This document shows positions 1 to 12,900 of a DNA stretch of 64,000 nucleotides, in pieces. The translations under genes and the position numbers were made by a program. This DNA comes from Ectocarpus siliculosus (Eukaryota; Sar; Phaeophyceae; Ectocarpales; Ectocarpaceae), in contig FN649738.1 of assembly GCA_000310025.1 (NCBI GenBank), positions 1,908,981-1,972,980 of the forward strand, read 5' to 3'. Numbering within the stretch: position 1 is the stretch's first letter; each line of letters starts with the position of its first letter. The notes under the pieces are model-generated. The model searched no databases, was not told where the DNA came from, and saw nothing but the letters and a program-made list of their open reading frames with translations.

Positions 1-194
1 CGACAGGGGAGAAATCGAGGTATTTTCGAGGCCTTGGTTGTCTTCTCCAAGGTGTTCGACCTTGTCCAGGTCTCCACAAGGGGGCGAGGGCATCCAACAT
101 TTTAGGGAAGGGGGGTCGAACTCGACGTGTGCGGTTGAAGGTGTGGCATGTCTTCGAGGCCTAACGTCACCTGCTCAATGAAATTCTCGACAAG

Positions 195-735
195 GTGCAG
201 GCGAGTCGGAATAAGCACCGAGCGTCTGCGCGTGTTGGGAGCCTGCCTGACTTTGTGGTGGGAGGCTACGTGATGGAGGCACGCGTTCACCGGCGTGGGT
301 CGACACAGAAGCTTCTCATGACCTGGACGGGGGCCGTAAACGATTGTCGCCGCTGGGAGACCGCATGTGTTCGGAGTTCAGAACATTTCTTGTTGAGAAA
401 AAGTTCGGGATGTCCACGTCGCGCGCTCGCGATTCTACCCCGATGCCACTCTCGGGATCACGGCGTTAAAGAAGCTCTTCCAGCATGCCTTCACGCAGGG
501 AGTTCGAGATGGCGGCGATCGTGGACATGTCGGAGGCGGAAGACGGGAATTGATGCGGAGGTGGAATCGGGTGTGACAAGGAAGAGAACACCTGGGAAGA
601 ACTGTCAAATGTCTGGGATGCCGCGCCGCAGTTTGTCAAATCTGAGCTGCAGCGGCTGGGTCTTCCGAGGGTCTTCGTGAAAAAAATTCAAGACGCATGG
701 GCCTACTATCGGAAATTGGGGTCCGTGGGAGGGTA
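195..735 (+). mobile_element. Decayed Ty3/gypsy-type retrotransposon, C-terminal end of pol
   Basis: Relic of the integrase C-terminus plus chromodomain-like tail. Seen: a frame opening near 195 reads DFVVGGYVMEARVHR and then QKLLMTWTGA, which resembles the integrase C-terminal beta-barrel (..F.VGD.VM.AR....KL...W.GP). After frame changes, another frame gives KKLFQHAFTQG, EFEMAAIVDMSEAEDGN and, around 590-735, TWEELSNVWDAAPQFVK followed by a stop. The TWEEL...APQFVK pattern is typical of the chromodomain tail of stramenopile gypsy elements. Several frameshifts and stops show that it is dead. The rest of pol would lie left of the window. I could not delimit an LTR. Confidence 0.7.
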
Positions 736-1087
736 GGACGTGATTATTGGGGAGCGGACTCTAATTTCTACTTCTATATATTTGCGTCAGGGGCACCGTG
801 GATAGAAAAACCTCTGCAGTAGGGGGGGTTAATGATTTATCTTCGTGAACGAAGCCCGCTACACTAATTCCTGTATATCACAGAAATCGAATTGTCCTCC
901 CGGGAAAAGGGGCGGGCTATGTGTCCGGAAAGTGTTTTCATGTAGATCCTCGAAAAAGATTGGGGGTCAGCTGAAGCAACAATACGAATTTGCTTTGCAA
1001 TCCACCGTGTGAATTGAGCCGAGGGCCGTTTTGTTCGAAAGTCGACAGAGAGAAGTGTTGAGTGTACTATGTTCAGAGGTCAACTGA
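736..1087. other. Non-coding, possibly retrotransposon 3' flank or LTR
   Basis: No reading frame with family character. It directly follows the gypsy pol relic and could include degenerate LTR, but no second LTR is visible in the window for comparison. Confidence 0.3.
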
Positions 1088-1463
1088 GGCCACCAGGATG
1101 GGACAACAAGGGGGTACCATCAGCAGTTCCAGGTACTACATATCCAAGCCCCCAACAGAGGCCGGCAAGAGGTTGTTTGGTGTAGAGGAAATAAAACGAA
1201 ACTTATTGAAGACAACGTGACAAACGAAACCTCGTCATTTCATCGATGGAACGGAGAGCCATATGCCCTCAGCTGATCCCCCAAGGCGAGGCACCAAATT
1301 GTGAGGGGGGAAGCGGAGCCACCAAACCCGCCGTAGGGTAGGGTAGAGACTAGAGACTAGAGGAAGATATTTCTACTGTTGGGTGGATAGAGGCCTCCGG
1401 ATGCAACAAGGGGGGTACCATCATCAGATCCAGATCCTACGATCGAAGCCCCCAGCAGGCTCT
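1088..1463. repeat. Diverged direct repeat pair, about 75 bp units
   Basis: The unit at 1088-1162 (GGCCACC...GGGGGTACCATCA...AAGCCCCC) recurs at 1391-1463 with substitutions and small indels. Both keep the GGGGGTACCATCA core and the AAGCCCCCA ending. The spacing is about 300 bp. The units could be parts of a decayed LTR or of a longer tandem array. Confidence 0.55.
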
Positions 1464-1815
1464 GTGAACCTCGACAAAAACATAAACCTACGCAAACTTA
1501 CCCAACCGCGGACGTTAAAAACTACACTCACCCCGGTCTTGCGACATACATAAAAACCCAGTCGTGCTAATCTGAAAATAAATGGTGCGGGTTGCATCAT
1601 GGGAAGCATCTGCATGGCGTTTGAATTTTTCCAATTGTGGCACACAGATGTTACGGGGCAGCGCCAACGAAGATTGTGGGTCGAAAGTTTCCGCACGATG
1701 GAGACACATCTCTTTCAAGCTTGGCGATAAAAATATTTCAAAGAAACAGGTGACATGAACGTCTCATTCGTGCCTTACCGACGTACCTGGTCATTCTTAC
1801 ATCCACATCCGATCG
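1464..1815. other. Non-coding, no feature recognised
   Basis: Short frames on the minus strand are not supported by splice sites or family motifs. Lies between the direct repeats and the SINE-like element. Confidence 0.4.
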
Positions 1816-2150
1816 CCCCTGTGGTCTAGTGGTATCCTCGAACACCGCTAGTCGCAAAGGTCGTAAGTTCGTATCCCCATGGGATGAAGAATTTACCAAA
1901 TTTGCGGGTGAAAGCGAAGTATAGCTGCTCTCGTGAGTATCAAACTTCGACGTTAGCAACCGTTGACGGGGGAAGGGACGGCTGGACCCTTCTCGCGATA
2001 AAAATAAAAATTCAGCACGCACCGCAGAGGAAGGTGGGGCACAAACATGATAAAAAGAAGAAAAGAGCCCTGGTCTTTTACCCCTTCCTGTGTGACCCTG
2101 GATGGTTGTAGTTGTACGAAAAAATACACAGGTGTCGTACACTACTCACC
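1816..2150 (+). mobile_element. SINE-like element with tRNA-derived head
   Basis: 1816-1886 has a Pol III promoter layout: a box A-like TGTGGTCTAGTGGT and, about 50 bp on, a box B-like AAGTTCGTATCCC. It does not fold as a clean tRNA. The body (2019-2105: GCACCGCAGAGG... then CCTTCCTGTGTGACCCTGG) is shared with the elements at 41128-41231 and 42349-42660. A tRNA-like head joined to a shared body is SINE architecture. The boundaries are approximate. Confidence 0.55.
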
Positions 2151-2375
2151 ACACACTGAAAAGTGTAGTACACGTCTCACCACAAAAAACGGGGAGACTG
2201 TCGCCATAATAAATTGTGATAGCAACTCGACGAGTATCGTCGCGTTGCCTGTCTGAAGCTTTCCAGTTTTTTAGCCGTTAATAAAGTCGAGGGCGCACAC
2301 CGCGACACGCTCGCCCACCGAGCACGACAAAGAGTTCTATATACTTCGTTTGTTCGTACTATTATGTATGATAGT

Positions 2376-2545
2376 CTGACACTTAACTTGACGCGGTCGA
2401 TTCCCGCCGTGATCACAGGCGAACTTACCCAAAAAGTTATACGAAAATAAAATGGACCCGAAGAAGGGTCCGCAAGTCAACGACAGATTAGTCTAGGACC
2501 CTCCGCTCGCTTCAATGCGCTATGCGAGGTAGTAACTATAGACTG
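2376..2545. repeat. Dispersed repeat, first copy (partner at 21945-22115)
   Basis: The segment beginning GACGCGGTCGATTCCCG, through GGGTCCGCAAGTCAA and CAACGACAGAT to GCGCTATGCGAGGTA, recurs in the same order at 21945-22115 inside a SYS1 intron, with roughly three quarters or more of bases matching by eye. GGTCGATTCCC resembles a Pol III box B, so this is probably another tRNA-derived SINE fragment. Confidence 0.6.
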
Positions 2546-3109
2546 GACAATGAAGCAAAAAATGAGCAAACGAATATTATTTTTTAGAGGCGACCTCACG
2601 CGCACCCGGAAAAACCGTCAGTCTTCGACCGGCATATCTCACTATTGCCCATCCATGCGCGTGCACTTTTTTGTGGCGAGGGACTCCATACTTTCAAGAA
2701 CCATCTCGTTGCTCTGTTTTGTTCGTTTACATACATGTAGTGCGCACGTCACATCCGAATGAAAAGGAGACCACACCCAGAACGCGCTCTTCCGCACGCA
2801 AGGAAAGAATCCGGGACTAAGTAAATGCGGACCCCAGAAGATGCGCTTTTCACAGTAATGTAGGTTTCCTCTCCGAAACGAAAGAACCGGACGGGAGAGA
2901 GGGAAAAAAGAAAGAAAAGAGGCGTAGGACGCGTTCCCCGTCATGGACATTTCATACGAGTCGTATTGTGGTAGTGGCAGGAAGCTCTCTCTGCGATCAG
3001 GCAGGTCAGAAGACCACCAGTCCCCGGAGCTCTTCTGTTGCACCCACCCATGGACGCAGCAGTAGTAGCGCATGTCCTGTAATAGAGCACTACTGCTGAA
3101 AATATTGGA
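2546..3109. other. Non-coding, no feature recognised
   Basis: The longest frame (minus strand, about 180 codons over 2642-3184) has no recognisable domain and overlaps repeat sequence at its right end. I treat it as chance. Confidence 0.4.
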
Positions 3110-6100
3110 GACCACGAATGAATCATGCCGACAGGTGGGTCGTGGGTGGGCGGGGGGCCCTAAGAAACAGTCAGATTCAGCCATTTTACATCCTCACAGT
3201 TTTTTGCAAGCAAGAACGAAGGGCGATCACGAAAGAGAGACCGCCAGCGACAGGAAACAAAGAAGAAGTAGAGGAGAGCAGAGCGAAAGAAACAAGTGAA
3301 GAAACAAGACCCCCTTGCCGCTCTGACCCACTGGAAGCTTTCCATGTACCGCAGCAAACAGCAGGGGCAGCACCCACTACCTCACATGCAGTAGCCGGAT
3401 ACATGCACGGACTGGTACGTAGTAGAAGTTCAGTCTCTTTCTCCGGCAAGAACAATAACGCCCGGGCGAACTTGAACTTGTAGTCACAAGAAATAGCGTC
3501 ATGATGACGTCATCCATTCTGCTTGCCGTGGGAGATGCGCATCGTTACGCGAGGAAGTCGTTAACGTTTCGCATAGAATAAGCTGCCGTAGACCCTATAT
3601 CCCTCAACCTCAACCACAGCTATACCCGATGCATGGTAGCATCATATCCAGCAATAGAAGAATCGAAAAAAAAAACTGTTTTCTTGGTGGCGAAGCGGAC
3701 CCTCTTTCTTGTGACTCTCCAACTGCTATTCGTGGATGGCGACGACATGGCGACACAGACAGACAAAATCTAGGGTTTGACGTCGGTCTTGTCCGCCGCA
3801 GGAGGTGGGAGCTATACTCAAAGTCGGGGAGGGGTCGTGATTTGCAATTCCCTACGGAACCGTACTTGAGGCGCCATGAGATTTGCACTGCCGTAGACGG
3901 GGTTATGGTGGAGGTTATTTGTCGGCAGGGAAACATACAAACAAAATATTCGGCGGACCGGACCCTCTTTTTTTCAACTGGCCAACTGTTGTTTGGATGG
4001 CGAGACAATTTCCGGTCTTCTTGTCCGTCACAGGAGGCCGAAGCTGATGCTCAAACTCGGGGAGGGGTCATGGTTTGCGAGTCCCTACCGAGCCATACTC
4101 GCTCGGGGCACCACGTCATGGACATGACAAGAAAAACGTCCCCCCAACGAAAACTGCTGAAATTCATGGATGGGTGGGTGAGTGGGGGACCCCAAAACAA
4201 TGAAACAGTCGCAGGGTTCGCGTTGTTCTGGGGCTCTACCGGCGAATGACACCATCGACACTCTGAACCGCTGGAAGCTGTCACACAGCACTGCATGTGC
4301 GGCGAACCGTAGGGGCCATGCGCATTGCTTGACGGAAAGAGGCGGCGCCCATTGCCTCACATGCAGCAGCCGGGTACATGGGTAGCCTCCTACTCAGCAA
4401 GACGCAAAACGATTGCCGTTGACGTTCGATGTTATTGGGGACCCTAACGGCGAAAATGCAACAGAGAGAGAGAGGTAGACTGAAGGAAGGGAGACTCGAG
4501 AAGACAAGGCATGAACTCTCGTCGAGAAGACACTCACTCTCATCCCTCTGTCCACCGCAGGCTTGAACACGTGTAACGAACGGCGACATCCGATGTGCGC
4601 TCAGCAACAACAAACACGACAAAAGAAAATAGTCGTCATTTCCGAACTGCAGCGGAGATACTGTAAGTTGGTGGAGACTTTCTTTCTTTTTCTGGTATGA
4701 AGTGGCAACAAAGAAGAACACGACTGACTATCTGTCTGTGTAGACTAGAAGCACGACGGACGAACTATTATCTCAATGCGCTTGCCGTCGCGATAGATGC
4801 GCACTGCTATCGCTATACGAACGAGCAGACTGTTGTCAAACCTGACTACGATAACCGTACGACCATTGCAGCACATTCCGACAATGACAGCAGAAATCGC
4901 AGCAGCAGCCGCAGGTAGGTGTACAATGGTCACCTAAGAACAAACGCAAAAAAAAACAAAATGTGGCGCGCAGCACGCGGGACCCTTTTTTCGCTGTTCA
5001 ACCGGCCGTTTCCATGGCGAAACAGGCAAGGAACAGTCAAGGCCGACTCTTGCCGGCCACAGGAGGCGGAAGCCGCTCAAACTCGGGGACGGCTCATGAC
5101 TTGTGATTCCACACCGAACCATGCTCGAAGCGCCACGAGATCTGCACTGTAGCTCGAGATCAGCATTTTCGACCGGGTCGGGCAGGGGTGGGGCATGCGA
5201 ATGAAACTTCCACGGATATTGAACGATGAGACTGAAGCAAAAGCTTCAAAATTCCCCAAGCCTTGGACGTGTCGGTGGGCATGGTACAATAGGATGTGGT
5301 GGTGTGTTGACAACAAGTGGAATGGACGGGGTGCGAGTAAAAAGTCCGGGGCCCAGTCATGAACATGGCAAGTAAACACCCCGCCCAACAACAATTAATG
5401 GTGGGCGGGTGGCTGGGGGACCCTAACAAACGAAGCATGAAAAATGAAAAAAGAAGATCAAAGACAAGTGAGCCAGGCGCGACAGGCTTGAGGGAGGAGG
5501 CAAAAGAAGCATAGAAAACCCATCGTGGTTGTCGCTCGCTCTGGGCCGCTGGAACATGTCACATAGCACTGCGTGTCCAGCATTAGGTAGGGTCCCAAGT
5601 TCATTGCTTGACAAAAAACAGGTAGCGCACATCGCCTGTCATGCAGCAGCCGGTGCACGGTATTATATATAGTCTCTTACTCAGCAAATCCAAAACCACT
5701 GCGGTTGACGTAGTTCGATATTGTTGGGACCCGACTGGCGAAAGGCGAGAGAGACAGGTAGACTGAAAGAAGAGAGCGGAGAGAAGACAAGGCATTCACT
5801 CTCAAGAAGACACTCACTCACTCTCGTCCCTGTGGCCCACCGTAGGCTGTCAGACATCTGTACCGAACGGCGGTATCCGAAGTGGGCTCAGCAACAACAA
5901 ACAAACACAACAACCACAAGTCGCCGAGTTGGAACTATACTAGAGTAGTGCGGACTTTCATCCTTCTGTGACGAAGTGAGAACAAAAACTGCAAAAAACA
6001 TTACCACATGGACGAACTAGTCCGTCCGTCCGCGATAGATGTGCACCGCTGCACAGAGCAGCAGACTGTTGGTTGTCATCCCTCACTTTCTGTTGTAAAT

Positions 6101-6790
6101 AAGGTTGTGCTGCCATCTACCTTACTTATCGCTCGAGTTACGACTGACTACGCAGCAGACTCAAAAAGCATCAACACCCTTATTCGATGTATGCCACCCA
6201 TGCATATGCCGCTTAGACTAATACGATGCATACCACCCATGCATATGCAGCAAGAGAGAAAAAAGGCCTGTTGTTGTCTGTCTCAACTGTTGTGCTGCTG
6301 TTGCTTTTCATGTATAACGACACAACAGGCGACAAAGCAAGCGACGCGCATCGCATACTGCGCGACGCGTGCACCCCAAAGCGACAGACACGATAGCCTT
6401 CAACCTTGTCTGAAGCAATTCAGCAACAGCAGCATGGTCACTCAGAAAGAAAAAAAAAATAGAGAATGTGGCGCGCAGCACGCAGGACCCTCTTTCGCTG
6501 TTCAACCGGCCGTTTCCATGGCGAAACAGACAAGGAACAGTCCAGGCCGAGTCGTGTCGGCCGCAGCAGGCGGAAGCTGCTGAAACTCGGGGAGGGGTAA
6601 TGGTTTGCGATTGCCCACCGAACCATACTTCGGGCGCCACGAGATTTACACTGTAGCTCGAGATCGGCATTTGAGACAGGGTCGGGGGTGGGCTGTGCGA
6701 ATAAAAGTTCCACCCACCCACGGATATTGAAAGATGAGACTGAAGCTAAAGCTTCAGAATAGGACGAAAACACACACACACACACACATC
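3110..6790. repeat. Array of long diverged tandem repeats, units about 1.0-1.5 kb
   Basis: The same ordered landmarks recur. The TTTCCATGGCGAAACAG...CTCGGGGA...CGCCACGAGAT block is at about 4990-5150 and 6500-6655, with diverged copies at 3660-3900 and 3955-4110. GGTGGG..GGGGGACCC is at about 4165 and 5405. TGGAAGC/ATGTCACA...CATGCAGCAGCCGG is at about 4270-4380 and 5545-5660, with an older copy at 3330-3410. AGAAGACACTCACTC is at about 4530 and 5800. GCGATAGATG..CACTGC/CACCGC is at about 4790 and 6030. The spacing of the best pair (4966 and 6465) is about 1,500 bp. Frames inside the array are shared by descent and carry no recognisable protein. The last copy is partial and ends in a (CA)n run near 6770. 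Confidence 0.75.
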
Positions 6791-6976
6791 TCATGCGGCA
6801 GGCACACGAAGGAGTCTTTCGTTCAGAACGGTTACACTACCGGTTAGTATCCATATGGGAGATATTGCTCACAACAAAGAATGGCAGGTTGAGTGGCGTG
6901 TCTTACATCGGCACCTGCGTCAACGAATGATGATATCTCGCTGTACGTGTCAGCTCATGCGAGCAACAAACACTCT

Positions 6977-9900
6977 TCAGTAAGATCTGGAATACGTCTT
7001 GATTTCCTTCAGTATTGCTGACGTCGAAACAAGATCTTTGCTGAATGCCGGCGGGCGCCGCCAGCCTTTCCGGATTATCTCTTGAAACCTCGTGTAGTAC
7101 AGAAGAAGCTGAGTCAGCACCTGGGACGGAGGCAGTGGCACAACGCCGTTAAAATGCATACGTGCCGACATTGATGTAAATACCCATCAACTTTGTAATA
7201 CAAGGGCGAATGAAGCAAGGCACATAGGAGAACGAAAAAAATGTAAAAATCAGCCGAGCTTAGAAATACGGTTCAAGTGTACGCTTGAGTCTGCAAGGAG
7301 TGCATTATTTCCTGATGAATTCCCCTCCATCCCTCTCCAGCTAACCATCCACAATCGACCCTGATCCACCCCGGTTGGTCGGCCTGATATCTGTAGATAT
7401 CTACAAAAAGGTTAGATGCGCAACCCATCACTTTTTCAACGAAGATCCTAAATTTTGCCGGCCAGTCGGCGGTGGTTCGTCGCGCACTGAAGGTCAAATC
7501 AAACGCACTTAGGGATGTCACGCTCAGGACTTGTTCAAAAACCGAAACAACCAGAGGATTGGCACAAGATGGCTTACATGCATTTACGCGGGGATCGGAC
7601 AGGTCGCACGGGGGCACGTTTCATTCACTCTTAGCTGGCTGTGACACATCCACTTCCGGCGTGACTTTGCGTGCTACGTGCAACTGCTTGAGGCGCCCTA
7701 CACAAACGCGATTGATCGCAGTGCTTTATTTACGTTGTGCTTCATAGTATTCAGGCATCATCTGCTGCTGCTGAATTGGCGGTGTTTAAGTCTGATGGGC
7801 AAACTGTGTCAACTTGAGCGCGCAGAAAAAAACCAGGTGCGGCAAACTCTACCGGTACATATGTACAATGCTGCTGAATCATCACCGTATTGGAAACACG
7901 TTAGCTGACAGGCGAAGTGGACTTCCGAACAGCTACCGCACAACGCCACAAACTTCCATTCCACCACGATATGACATTAAAGGGAAGCAACCGGGCTCAA
8001 CCGGGCTTGCTTCCCTCCCTTGCTGTCTAAGCACGGCACAGCAACATGGATTTGCTTCCGTGTATTCCAAAGAACGACGTATCACAGCTCGTCTCGGCGT
8101 GCGAAGAGCACACGGAGCCTGCGCATGGCAGTAAAAAGCCGGTCAAAATATATTCAGCGTCACACGGATCGCAGAGTTGGCACGGGGGTGTATTCGAAAG
8201 CAAGAAATGGTTGATTTTCATTTCTGCCCGGGGATCGGAGAGTTGACACGGATCCAACACGTTGGCACGGGGGAGCGATTAAATTCGGTGCCAACTCGCA
8301 CAATTTTATGATATATATGAGAAAAAGAGCACAGCTTGTTTTGGCCACAGCGCTGAACATCACGATCACGATGATGAAACAAGAAAGAGGGATCATCATC
8401 AGGCCAACAAGTTCGACAGAGTTTCCCATCGATGCCTCTTTCGTCGCTCATGAAACGGGTGCAATAGCACGATCACCTGCTTCAAAATCTCCATGCCATT
8501 CCTGAAGTTGCTGAAGAAAGACAACACATCCTGGTTGACTGCCTCGATGCCGCTTTTCCACGACGCCGCGAACTCCCGGACAAGACCTTCAACGATGGCT
8601 TCATCCAACTCTGCACCTTCGAAATACGAGACAAGATCGAGTGAAGCCAAGAAGAGAGAAACCCAAAATAAAAACTCGCAAGTAAAGCTTTACTGTGGAC
8701 TTGAGGAGAACGGTAACACACCGAGCACCGAACTCGGAGATACATGTTGCGAGCCTCTGTCGGGTACATAAGCATGCAAATGAACCTCCATATTAATAGA
8801 AAGCTTTGCTCCACCAGGAAAACCATGCGAGGGTCACGCCGTACAGTGGGTGATCATTTCGGCAACAAATTCGCTAAACGTGCTTCGACTCCGGGTACGT
8901 TCTCCTGACACAGCGTTGGGAATCTGCGAGAAAACGCACAAGCTTTGACAATGCACTATCGGAAAAGCAACAGTTATATCCTTCAAACTTATTTCGACTG
9001 CGAAACAGTCAGGTGCTAGGTGGCGTGCCTGTGCTACGGTAAATACCAAAACCTGTCCCTGAGAAGGTCGCAACAAAGGCATTCGCTTTAAGCTGTAGAA
9101 CACTCGTTGGGTCTGTCTGCACCTTCAACTCGCCTAGGATGACAACTCACCAGTCTCCCCTGAGCTCATGGCTGCTTCCGTTAGTTGAACGAACGATATA
9201 AGCCTCTTGTACTTTTCTTTCAGCTCCTCCTCCACAAAGAAATCTCTTTGCCGAACAAGTAGTTCTTCGAACCTAGCGGTTTCGTCGGAAATTATCCTTC
9301 GCTCCTGGAACACGCGAAGAACCTGTAGTCGACCAGCGATGGGATAGTGTAGATGGGATAGTGCAACTTTGTTTAGCAGCAATTTTCACCGTTCTCAGCA
9401 ATATGTAAGAAATCTTCACACATGACCAAGATTACGGGATATATCGAGATTTAGCCGTTGCCAGCTGTTTCCTCTCAGAAAGCCGCGGTACCCCAATCAC
9501 GTGCCATTTGTACGACGTTCTCAGAAGCAAACAACGCGAGCGCCTGCAACAAAAATGCAGTTTTCAGAATCGCCCACATGCACACGAACAAACTAGCTAG
9601 CAACTGGCCTATGAGAGCGCCCTCGACGGGAGGTTTCCATGGGCACAGTCCTGCCCCAAGCTTTGCTAGCTTGTTTCCCACGTTGGACTTCGGAAGTTTG
9701 GACGCAACATCAAACAACTAGGTCAATTCTTCGGAACATTCACCTCGTGATAGTTGTTAATGAGGAAAACCACCTGTAGCTTGTTGGATGGGAGCTGTTC
9801 TGCCATCCGCTGGACCAGCTGCACAACCTGCAGGTACAGAACAAACCGTTGACATCGCATCCGAGAACATGGGTGGTTGACCACGACAACTGGACACACT

Positions 9901-12900
9901 GAAAACACATACAAGGCTCGGCTCTCCAATGAGAAATGTTTTCTCAAGTGGAGAATCCAGAATATGGCGCGCATGTACATCTGGCACTCAGACTCAGCAA
10001 CGCTTAATTTGTCAAGTGTTCACGCACGTACAGCAAGAATAAACATCTGTCATCTGGGGCACAAACTTTCAACCAGCAGACACCCAAGGAGGCGGAGAAT
10101 CTGCGGGCAACCAGCTAGGTGTTGTGAAATACTTCTGAACGGATGTTGTGGGTACATGCGCCTCAACCTCCTCTACGCGTGAAAATGGTGCAGATCTTCG
10201 ACCTCACCTCCACCCGCAACGTCCCCAAGTCGTTCAGAAGCATCTCTTCGCCTCCGATCCCAACCGCAAGGTCATCTAGCCCACTATGTAACGCGAGTAG
10301 TGAAGCTGCGAAATGGGCGTAGCGCCGCGTCACATAGTGCGGATGTCGCTCGATCACCCCCATTCGCTTTGGGTTCGCGGCCTTGACGCTGCGATGCCAA
10401 CAAGGTCAAGCAGGTATTCAGACAACGAAGGACCGCAGATCGAGATTTAGCGGGAAAACATGGAAGCCACCTGCAACATGTACATGCTTCAATTGTTTCT
10501 ACCTTTTGAGGTTGTTGTCGAAGATGGTCTTGAAGCGCGGCCACAGCAACATATTGACTCGGTCAAAGAAGCTGTCTAGAACGGGGACCCGTCGTCGCTG
10601 CATAACCATCGAGTGCGCGTGGGTGATCTTGATCATGAGGAGAAGCCCGATGCAATCGCAGCAGCCGGAGAGGTAGCTTTCGAGATTCTCGATGCACAGG
10701 GATAGCGTCCTCGCAAAGATCCTGTTGAACGTGTCGTGAGACTGCCCCTGCGTGAAAGAGTGAGAGTTGGCAGGTAATTGCAATCACAAACATTCACGTA
10801 TTGTACCAACGGTGAGGCGGCACAGAGACACACCTTGCTGGCTTGCATGTTTGCCTATGGAGGATGCATTGGGAGCAGAAATAGCAGTTTGCGCCCAGCG
10901 TAACGTTACCTTTGACTGACATCGTAAGCTCGTTACCATGTGGTCAGTCGACGGTGTAAATTTCGGGAGTTTTCACGCCGACTGCACATTCATATTGAGG
11001 TAGATACTGACACGAGCCGAACCAGGAAGCTCAGGGACGACCTTTTCGGGCGAAGAAAACCCGTGGGTGCATATGCGAATCGTATTTTACCAAGCCTGCA
11101 TCGCGGGCAGGATCCCAAAAATACCTAATATCAGTCTTTCTACAACATGCGTGGGACAGCACTTCCTCCCCGAAACACAACACTCGGGGGTGATGGTCTC
11201 GAAATCATGTGCAAGACACGCAAGCATACCTTGAAAAACTCCATTGTGAAGAGGTATTCGCTTGTAGCACTGTCCATGAGGTGCTTGAAAACGGAGCGCA
11301 TAATGGCTTCATACGGGAATTGGCGGCCTTCTGCCAAAGCCACGTGGACGAGAATGGGTCCAGCCTCCACGGTATCCAGGATGTTGTCTCGATCTCCAAT
11401 GTTGAATCCATCCCCACGTTTGTTGGAGTCTGCTTTGGCTGAGAACATGCTCCTGGCCGCTGCATCCTGCAGGTGCAAAACGGACGAAGAAAGTAGCCCT
11501 CAGCTCCATGTATTGTGCAAACAAAGGGGTATCGCTAGACGATAAGCACTAGGCGGATGTGAGAGTATTTTGTAGCATTTCTGGTGAACATCTCGGGAAC
11601 AAAATTACAAGTTGAAGCCAAACGTGCGGGAAAAGAGATGGTTACACGATCGGTGGCGTACCACATGTGCCTAGAGTGCACGTAGGTTTGCGGCGGGGAG
11701 GGTAACTCGATTTTCATTTCGGCAGCTAGCTGCACCTGTGCCTCACAATGGGGACTGGGTACGTCGAGCACCCATGACCAAAAGGGAAACGTACTGAACA
11801 GGGAGAGGGGGGGGGGGACTCATAGTCGCGCATGCCGTAGTCGTTTGACCATTGACCTTGCATCCCGATAAAGCCGGGACGGAGCACGCCGGGTTCTCAC
11901 CGGACCAGGCTCTCACATCACCAAGCGCGAAGCGCCGCGAGGAATTCGGCGAGTCGCATGGAGGGTGCGCTGCATCCTGCTAAGGGTGTTCGGCATCTTG
12001 TGCTTCCTTGCAACGGATGACAGCTGCGGATATTTTCTGGTGCTTTCACTGCCAGAGATAGTTACAAGCACTGCTGTATAACTGCCTCGAGGGTGCTTGA
12101 CCAATTTAACACGACGTGGTGCCATCATTGGCTGTGCACGCCGTAGTCGTTAGACCATTGACCTCGCATCCCTACAAAGCCGGGTTCTCACCGGACCAGG
12201 CACTCGCATCACCAAGCGCAAAGCGCCGTTAGGTATTTCTTGAGTGGCATGGAGGGCGCGCTGCATCCTGCTTAAGGGTGTTCGACATCTTTGCTTGCTT
12301 CCTTGAATACGGGTGACAGCTGCGAAAAACTTGATCTATTTTCTGGTGCTTTCGCTTCAAGAGACAGTTGTAGGCACTGCTGTGTAACTGCCTCGAGGGC
12401 GCCTGACCAATTTAACATGAGGAAGGGGGGGGGGGGGGGTACCACGTAGAAACGGCGAAAGACGTGCCAAACCAAAAACCAAACGCGGAAACAACACCGT
12501 ACCTGAAGCGGTCCACTGACAGTTATACCTCGTTTGCATAATTTGCGTGAAACGTTGTCTGATAGAAACGATAAACTTGGCATGTCTCGTGCCTCGAATA
12601 CTCGAGCATGTGGCCCTGGCTAAAGTTCGTATGACCAGGTGAATGTGTGAGTGCCAGAGCTACGACAGTCACACCCGCGCCAACGCATCTGATCAACCTA
12701 CTGAGCAGACCCTGCGCACCTCCACAGCAATGAGGTCGTGTCGATTGGCCAACTCCAGCTCCAGCTTCATGAGTTGCGCATGGTACGCCCTGAACAACGC
12801 CGAAATTGTGCGTCCCATGCTTTCGATGTACACCACGCGAATTTCTTCGGCGGCTTCAGGAACATTGTCGTACATGAACTGCATCAGATATTTGTACCTG

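Noticed and set aside
2642-3184. 180-codon minus-strand frame
   Set aside because: No family motif, overlaps array sequence at its right end, and no neighbouring exon.
3629-4249. 206-codon plus-strand frame inside the repeat array
   Set aside because: Spans two diverged copies of the same repeat; the frame is not kept in the other copies.
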